Positions 6,351-10,313 of a DNA stretch of 10,313 nucleotides are shown piece by piece. The stretch covers positions 1 to 10,313 of the forward strand of contig JAHFAK010000091.1 in assembly GCA_023250585.1 (NCBI GenBank), read 5' to 3'. Source of the stretch: Deltaproteobacteria bacterium. GTDB taxonomy: Bacteria > Bdellovibrionota_F > JAHFAK01. A model generated the notes under the pieces. It was not told the origin of the DNA, made no database searches, and worked only from the letters and a program-made list of their open reading frames with translations. The position numbers and the translations under genes were made by a program. Position 1 is the stretch's first letter. Every line of letters begins with the position of its first letter.

Positions 6351-7334
6351 TTACTTTTTTCCTTTTCTACCAACAACCTGATATATAGTAGGAATACTCA
6401 TGGTAGTCCGAGGATTCGCAGTAAATCTCCTTAATTCAGAGACTAAATTATGAAGTTCCTCTGTTGATGCCAACCCTAATGTTATTGCCTTTTCTTGTAT
6501 TGCTTCCATTGTTAAAAGAGCCATTCGTTTTCCCGCTCCATCTGAAAACATTGGAGTAACTTTTTCAATTTTTATCTTATTTAAGCCAACTTCTCTGAAA
6601 AGATCTTCCAAGACAGGACCTATATTTGGATTAGTACCTTGTTTGAATGCTACCTCTTTGAATAATGCAACATAACGATCAAAGGCCCAGTCCGTTGGCT
6701 GACTTCTATGCCCGTCAAAATAAGTATCTTCTACAGCAATAATACCTGTCGGTTTAAGTTTTGAAACTAACTTACTTAACACTGCTCTTGGATTTTTGAG
6801 ATGGGAAAGAAGAAATCGTGCGTAGATAAAATCATAGCTATGAATATCATCTAATTGCTCATTCTCAATATTGATTACCTCGTAAGTAATATTTTTTTTA
6901 TCTCGCTGCAAAGAGCTCTTTGCAAATTCGATAACAGATTTATCGACATCAATGCCAACAATGCTTCCTTGAGGGCCAATAAAATCAGCTATCTTCTTTG
7001 TAATAACCCCATTACCGCATCCAACATCTAAGAGGTTTACACCTTGCTTGAGGCCCGCTCTTTTTAAGAAAGTAAAAGTTGTTGGCCATGTAGCACGAGC
7101 TAATGTATTGAGGCGCTCTGATCCTTGTCTTCCGCCGGCAATAATGTATGGTATTTCAGAATCTCCACTCGCAAAGATCTTGGGACATCTGTTAAGGTTG
7201 TTAACTCTTTGTTTTTCTTTATATGAAGGGTGTAATTTATTTTTCATAGGAAAAAAAATTAAAATAAAGATTATAATTATAACGAAGGGCCTCCTATATA
7301 TCCCTAGTATATTTTTATATCTCACTCCACACAT
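6351..7334 (-). CDS. Class I SAM-dependent methyltransferase with N-terminal membrane segment
   Basis: The catalytic part (about 60-325) has motif I LLDVGCGNG (101-109), the acidic end of beta-2 in GIDVD (127-131), YDFIYARFLLSHLKNP (167-182) and LKPTGIIAVED (193-203). It resembles UbiE/Methyltransf_25-type small-molecule methyltransferases, and the pre-motif YIIAGG..GSERLN is typical of that group. The substrate cannot be read from sequence. Oddly, residues 1-30 contain four basic residues and then a hydrophobic helix (PFVIIIIFILIFF), suggesting a membrane anchor or uncleaved signal. The start at 7334 has AGGGAG only three bases upstream; the alternative ATG at 7247 (Met30) removes the helix but has no SD. 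The gene sits between the threonine-aldolase-like gene (43 bp upstream) and the binding protein (3 bp downstream), almost certainly co-transcribed with the latter. Confidence 0.9.
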   Translation of the reverse strand: MCGVRYKNILGIYRRPFVIIIIFILIFFPMKNKLHPSYKEKQRVNNLNRCPKIFASGDSEIPYIIAGGRQGSERLNTLARATWPTTFTFLKRAGLKQGVNLLDVGCGNGVITKKIADFIGPQGSIVGIDVDKSVIEFAKSSLQRDKKNITYEVINIENEQLDDIHSYDFIYARFLLSHLKNPRAVLSKLVSKLKPTGIIAVEDTYFDGHRSQPTDWAFDRYVALFKEVAFKQGTNPNIGPVLEDLFREVGLNKIKIEKVTPMFSDGAGKRMALLTMEAIQEKAITLGLASTEELHNLVSELRRFTANPRTTMSIPTIYQVVGRKGKK

Positions 7335-7377
7335 ATACTCCCTAAGATAATAAAACTCAGTCTTTCCATAGTTTTTT

Positions 7378-8577
7378 TCATAGGTACTTCGCTGTTTTGA
7401 TAATTTCTAAAACACGATTGATTTGGGCTTCATTGATGTCAAGATGAGTAACTGCTCGAATCTGATTTGTATTATAAAGCTTAACCAAGACACCGTGTTT
7501 GCGAAGGTTTTCGACGAAGCTCAGAGAGTATGTCTCCTGTATAGTAAAATTAACAATATTGGTTTTGGGAAAGGGCTGTACTTGATAACCAAGAGCTATT
7601 AATCCATGTGCAAGTCGTTCTGCATTAGAATGATCGATACTCAATTTTTGAACATTGGTTCGGAGTGCAACGAGGCCTGCGGCAGCCAATATCCCTGCTT
7701 GACGCATACGACCACCAAGCAAGGTTCTGAACTTACGAATGTGGTCTATAGTTTCTTTGTCTCCTACAACCATAGAACCAACAGGTGCACCGAGCCCTTT
7801 CGAAAGACAGAACATGACCGTGTCGAAATGACGAGCCCATTGGGCTACAGAAATTCCTGTGGCAACAGCAGCGTTGAAAAGCCGGGCTCCATCTAAGTGC
7901 AATTTAATGTGATGTTTTCTGGCAGAAGCAGAGATCTGCTCGATGTACTCAAAAGGAAAAACGATGCCACCAGCAAAGTTGTGGGTATTTTCTATAACAA
8001 TGAGACTTGGCTTCTGATTATGACTGTCAGTGTCCTGTAGAAACAACTCAAGATCACTCTCTGTAAAAAGCCCATCATGACCGAGCTCCACGATTTGTAC
8101 TCTGGATAGCTTTTCAGTCGATTCACGTTCTCTAGTCACAATATGGGCGTCTTTTACAGCAAGTAAGATATCTCCAGGACTCGTTTGAGCCAAAATAGCA
8201 GCTTGATTAGCCATTGTACCAGAGGGCATGAAAACGGCAGCTTGTTTTCCGAAAAGATTGGCAACTTCAGATTCCAATTGATTGACTGACGGATCTTCTC
8301 CATACCCGTCATCGCCAACAACTGCTGAGGCAATTGCTCCCCGCATCTCTTTTGAAGGACGCGTCACCGTGTCGCTTCTCAAATCGATTACTTCAAAAAC
8401 TGCTTGTTCCTCTTGAATTGATCGATCTACTCTTCTATCTTTTGGCTCGAATTTCATATCTTGTTCTCCGGATTTAAATATATGTTCACATCCATCATTA
8501 TGGTTACCAAGAGCATAACAGATATAGTTACAACTAAGTATAATTTCTATCGTAGTTATTAATGTGAGGTACTTCAT
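7378..8577 (-). CDS. ltaE: Low-specificity threonine aldolase-like PLP enzyme with N-terminal extension
   Basis: Residues 64-399 match fold-type I threonine aldolases, which cleave L-threonine or allo-threonine to glycine and acetaldehyde. Motifs are IDLRSDTVTRP (64-74), GDDGYGEDP (88-96), IENTHN (195-200), HLDGARLFNA (227-236) with Asp229/Arg232 for PLP, CLSKGLGAPVGS (257-268) with Schiff-base Lys260, and MRQAGILAAAG (291-301). Where E. coli LtaE has HNYLFEAGG, this protein has HIVTRERES (145-153), so the substrate may differ. The family normally begins at IDLRSDT; here about 63 residues precede it, including a signal-like hydrophobic stretch (4-24). An internal ATG at 8457 (Met41) has GGAG eight bases upstream and a clearly better SD than 8577, so a 359-residue cytoplasmic form is a serious alternative. 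The extension is also much AT-richer than the body. It is first in the likely operon with the methyltransferase, binding protein and kinase. Confidence 0.85.
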   Translation of the reverse strand: MKYLTLITTIEIILSCNYICYALGNHNDGCEHIFKSGEQDMKFEPKDRRVDRSIQEEQAVFEVIDLRSDTVTRPSKEMRGAIASAVVGDDGYGEDPSVNQLESEVANLFGKQAAVFMPSGTMANQAAILAQTSPGDILLAVKDAHIVTRERESTEKLSRVQIVELGHDGLFTESDLELFLQDTDSHNQKPSLIVIENTHNFAGGIVFPFEYIEQISASARKHHIKLHLDGARLFNAAVATGISVAQWARHFDTVMFCLSKGLGAPVGSMVVGDKETIDHIRKFRTLLGGRMRQAGILAAAGLVALRTNVQKLSIDHSNAERLAHGLIALGYQVQPFPKTNIVNFTIQETYSLSFVENLRKHGVLVKLYNTNQIRAVTHLDINEAQINRVLEIIKTAKYL

Positions 8578-8609
8578 AAGTCTTAATCTCTTTACAAGAT
8601 TCTTTATTC

Positions 8610-8623
8610 GTTAACTTGTTAAC
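8610..8623. promoter_or_regulatory. GTTAACTTGTTAAC operator-like double palindrome
   Basis: Two copies of the self-complementary hexamer GTTAAC are separated by two bases. The site lies about 25-38 bases downstream of the predicted start of the leader transcript, a position that would suit a repressor. It could also be chance in AT-rich DNA. Confidence 0.35.
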
Positions 8624-8654
8624 AGCAAACTTCATACCAATTATTCAGAAAACA

Positions 8655-8683
8655 TTTATAATCCTCAAGTTCATGTGTCTCAA
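8655..8683 (-). promoter_or_regulatory. Probable sigma-70-type promoter of the aldolase-methyltransferase-binding protein-kinase operon
   Basis: On the minus strand, TTGAGA (8678-8683) and TATAAA (8655-8660) are separated by 17 bases. Transcription would begin near 8648, leaving a leader of about 70 bases to the ATG at 8577 or about 190 bases to the ATG at 8457. It would drive the four or five genes down to 2590, since no later gap is long enough for an obvious further promoter. Confidence 0.45.
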
Positions 8684-8783
8684 GGCTTACATACTGTATC
8701 ACTCACCATACGAAACCAAATGGACCGAGTTTTAACCTCTACTATTTCATTAGTGGAAACTTTCATTTCATGTATGGAATACA

Positions 8784-10160
8784 TTATTTCAACCCAAATT
8801 CCTTAAGTTTTCTCGAAAGCGTAGCAGGAGAGGTTTTGAGGAGTTTTGCACATTCTGCTTGATTGGTACATTTTTGCAATGCTTCTCGAAGAACTGATCT
8901 TTCTACATTTTCCGCTACGGAATTAATTCCATGAATTGTTGCTTGTTCACATAGTGTAGCAATAAAATCTTCATTCGAGAGTGGTTTTCGTACCTCACGT
9001 GTCAGCAGTTGCGGGGGAATATCAGCACACGTGATCTTTCCTGATCGCTTCAGTGCAATCATTGTCTTAATAACATTTTTGAGTTCTCGAACGTTTCCCG
9101 GCCATGGATAACTTCGAAATACCTTTCGTACCTCTTCGGCACATTCTACCTGACTTCCCATCGTAAAATGATCGATGAGAAGATCAATGTCTTGCGGGCG
9201 TTCTCGTAATGGAGGAATCGTCACCTGCATGCAGGCGATGCGATGATATAAATCAAGACGAAATCGCTTTACCTTTACAAGAGCATCAAGATCCTCATTC
9301 GTAGCCGCAATGACTCTGCACTGTATCTTACGTGTATGGTGAGATCCCACACGTTCTACCTCACCCTCCTGCAGCACTCGCAAGAACCGTGTCTGCATTT
9401 CACCATTGAGTGTACTGATCTCATCTAAAAATATATCTCCACCGTGAGCAAGCTCGAACTTTCCAATACGATCTTCGGTGGATCCCGTAAACGAACCCTT
9501 CTTATGACCAAACAACGTCGATTCTAGTAATGTCTGAGGAAGTGCAGCGCAATTGACTACTACAAAAGGTCGATCAAGGCTACCTAATCCATGAATATAG
9601 CGAGCAATTAATTCTTTCCCTACACCAGACTCACCGGTAATGAGAATATTAATGGCTTCATTGCCGTTAATATAATTAAGACGAGAAAGCGTGGAGAGTA
9701 AGCGAGGATCTTCGGTCATGAATGAATACTCAGTGGTTGATAGAGCAATAACATTACGAAGGCGCACAATGTCTTCCTGGTATTTTTTATTCTCGGCAAT
9801 AAGACGAATGCGTTCAAGGATTTCATCAAAGGTATTACTCTTTGATACAAAATCAACAGCGCCTGAAGCAAGTGAATCCTGAATAGTCTTGGAATCATCA
9901 TGGCCGCTGAGCATCACTACATAAGAAGGTACAGGAGAATTCTTAATCTTTGAAAGAAGCGAGAATCCTCCATAGGATGATTTACCAAGGCCGATGTCGA
10001 GAAGAACAAGATGATAGGGATATTTTTGTAATGCTTCTTCTGCTTTCGGGAGTGAATGAACGTGATCAACGAAAAAGGCTTTATCTAAATGGTCTTTCAA
10101 CGAATGGGCATATGAAACATCATCTTCTACAATGAGTATACGAAACTTCCCGTCTTCCAT
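8784..10160 (-). CDS. NtrC-family sigma-54-dependent response regulator
   Basis: This 458-residue protein has three classical parts. The receiver (about 6-120) has Glu12/Asp13/Asp14, acceptor Asp55, Ser85 and Lys107. The AAA+ domain (about 150-375) has Walker A GESGVGKE (176-183), GSFTGS (222-227) in place of the canonical GAFTGA loop that contacts sigma-54, Walker B DIFLDE (242-247) and arginine-finger candidates in FRLDLYHR (300-307). The C-terminal Fis-type helix-turn-helix is at about 432-456 (NQAECAKLLKTSPATLSRKLKEF). It should be phosphorylated by a histidine kinase and activate sigma-54 promoters. The start at 10160 has GGAGG seven bases upstream. It is separated from the kinase gene by three genes, so it may serve this kinase or another one. 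It is divergent from the gene at 10307, whose upstream region contains a -24/-12-like element. Confidence 0.96.
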   Translation of the reverse strand: MEDGKFRILIVEDDVSYAHSLKDHLDKAFFVDHVHSLPKAEEALQKYPYHLVLLDIGLGKSSYGGFSLLSKIKNSPVPSYVVMLSGHDDSKTIQDSLASGAVDFVSKSNTFDEILERIRLIAENKKYQEDIVRLRNVIALSTTEYSFMTEDPRLLSTLSRLNYINGNEAINILITGESGVGKELIARYIHGLGSLDRPFVVVNCAALPQTLLESTLFGHKKGSFTGSTEDRIGKFELAHGGDIFLDEISTLNGEMQTRFLRVLQEGEVERVGSHHTRKIQCRVIAATNEDLDALVKVKRFRLDLYHRIACMQVTIPPLRERPQDIDLLIDHFTMGSQVECAEEVRKVFRSYPWPGNVRELKNVIKTMIALKRSGKITCADIPPQLLTREVRKPLSNEDFIATLCEQATIHGINSVAENVERSVLREALQKCTNQAECAKLLKTSPATLSRKLKEFGLK

Positions 10161-10215
10161 GCTCTATCCTCCATATCCCCAGAGTTCATCCCTCTTAGCG
10201 TATTATCCTAACGTT

Positions 10216-10231
10216 TGGCAAGAAAATTGTT
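10216..10231 (+). promoter_or_regulatory. Possible sigma-54 (-24/-12) promoter element
   Basis: TGGCAAGAAAATTGTT has the -24 TGGCA and -12 TTG at the correct spacing; the only important mismatch is T for the -12 C. It lies beside a sigma-54 activator gene and points toward the gene at 10307. The corresponding place in copy 1 (1768 on) has TGACAAGAACATTTTG, which lacks the GG and the TTG, so the site is not conserved there. Confidence 0.35.
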
Positions 10232-10242
10232 GTTCCAGACAT

Positions 10243-10272
10243 TTGACAATTTTACCCACATCGGGGTATAGA
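10243..10272 (+). promoter_or_regulatory. Sigma-70-type promoter of the gene at the right edge
   Basis: TTGACA (10243-10248) and TATAGA (10267-10272) are separated by 18 bases, matching the lipoprotein promoter at 1791-1820 in elements, spacing and several spacer bases. It is followed after 40 bases (from the first T of the -10) by the ATG. Confidence 0.6.
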
Positions 10273-10306
10273 TCATCTTCGTAACTTTGTTATATGGGAG
10301 GTTTTT

Positions 10307-10313
10307 ATGCGAA
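10307..10313 (+). CDS. Start of a further gene, probably a lipoprotein paralogue (cut off by window end)
   Basis: Only ATGCGAA is inside the window. The call rests on the upstream GGGAGG plus five T bases and on the 18-base identity with the start of the lipoprotein at 1851, whose product begins MRK. The identity of the product is inferred from the shared leader, not read from its sequence. Confidence 0.55.

Larger units (their letters stand above)
8578..8783. other. Intergenic region between the response regulator and the threonine-aldolase-like gene
   Basis: This 206-base gap holds a plausible minus-strand promoter (8655-8683) and a GTTAAC double palindrome (8610-8623). At the regulator's stop codon there is a small perfect inverted repeat, ATGTAT-GGA-ATACAT (8770-8784), but no T-tract after it, so I do not call a terminator. 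No convincing coding region is seen on either strand. Confidence 0.6.
10158..10313. repeat. Divergent intergenic promoter block, copy 2
   Basis: This is the counterpart of the block at 1709-1857, with the same elements in the same order. The leftward gene here is the response regulator instead of the aminotransferase. On the minus strand both copies show CTCTGGGG shortly before a GAGGAT Shine-Dalgarno. The stretch between the leftward leader and TTTGRCAAGAA is more diverged, and copy 2 has four more bases between TTTGRCAAGAA and TTTGACA. Confidence 0.75.

Noticed and set aside
7048-7350. Plus-strand open frame of 100 codons antisense to the methyltransferase start
   Set aside because: It mirrors the SAM-binding and N-terminal coding region and shows no recognisable domain.
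8770-8784. Inverted repeat ATGTAT-GGA-ATACAT as a terminator of the response regulator
   Set aside because: The stem is short and AT-only in composition apart from two pairs, and no T-tract follows on the minus strand.
9691-10135. Several short open frames on both strands inside the response regulator
   Set aside because: They coincide with the conserved receiver domain in other frames.
1709-10313. The two related intergenic blocks as att sites or terminal repeats of a mobile element
   Set aside because: They are diverged, contain start codons and promoters, and no integrase or transposase lies between them; shared promoters explain them better.

Overview
The window is an AT-rich stretch of a Gram-negative bacterial chromosome. 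This rests on lipoprotein and Sec-type signal peptides, a periplasmic binding protein paired with a membrane hybrid kinase, and a sigma-54 activator. Gene density is high and there are no rRNA, tRNA, CRISPR or transposase genes. I cannot place the organism firmly. The C-terminal receiver type ending in GK.PPW, seen twice, is one I loosely associate with hybrid kinases of Legionella-like, Dependentiae-like or Bdellovibrio-like bacteria; that is a weak hint only.

Left edge (1-474, + strand): the 3' end of a signalling gene whose product ends in a receiver domain with an intact phospho-acceptor Asp. A 67-residue protein follows with ATGA overlap; it looks like a bare histidine-kinase dimerisation/phosphotransfer hairpin with no ATPase domain. 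Next, convergent and overlapping by 23 bp, is a class III aminotransferase of the EctB/diaminobutyrate type (452-1711, -). A divergent intergenic region (1712-1850) leads rightward into a lipoprotein of unknown function (1851-2588, +).

Centre and right (2590-8577, all - strand, read right to left): a threonine-aldolase-like PLP enzyme, a SAM-dependent methyltransferase, a periplasmic binding protein, a large hybrid histidine kinase with Cache-like sensor and two receiver-type domains, and a small protein with one perfect EF-hand loop. Gaps are 43, 3, 24 and 47 bp, so this looks like one transcription unit. A PLP enzyme and a methyltransferase next to a binding protein plus hybrid kinase resemble, by inference only, a make-and-sense signalling cassette of the CqsA/CqsS or LuxP/LuxQ kind. 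Upstream of it (8784-10160, -) is an NtrC-family response regulator.

Right edge: a divergent intergenic region (10161-10306) and the first seven bases of a + strand gene. The two divergent intergenic regions, 8456 bp apart, are recognisably related: both contain matching TTGACA-18-TATA promoters, the identical 18 bases GGGAGGTTTTTATGCGAA across the start codon, and matching blocks at the opposite end by the SD of the leftward gene. The gene cut off at the right edge is therefore probably a paralogue, or at least a co-regulated relative, of the lipoprotein at 1851.
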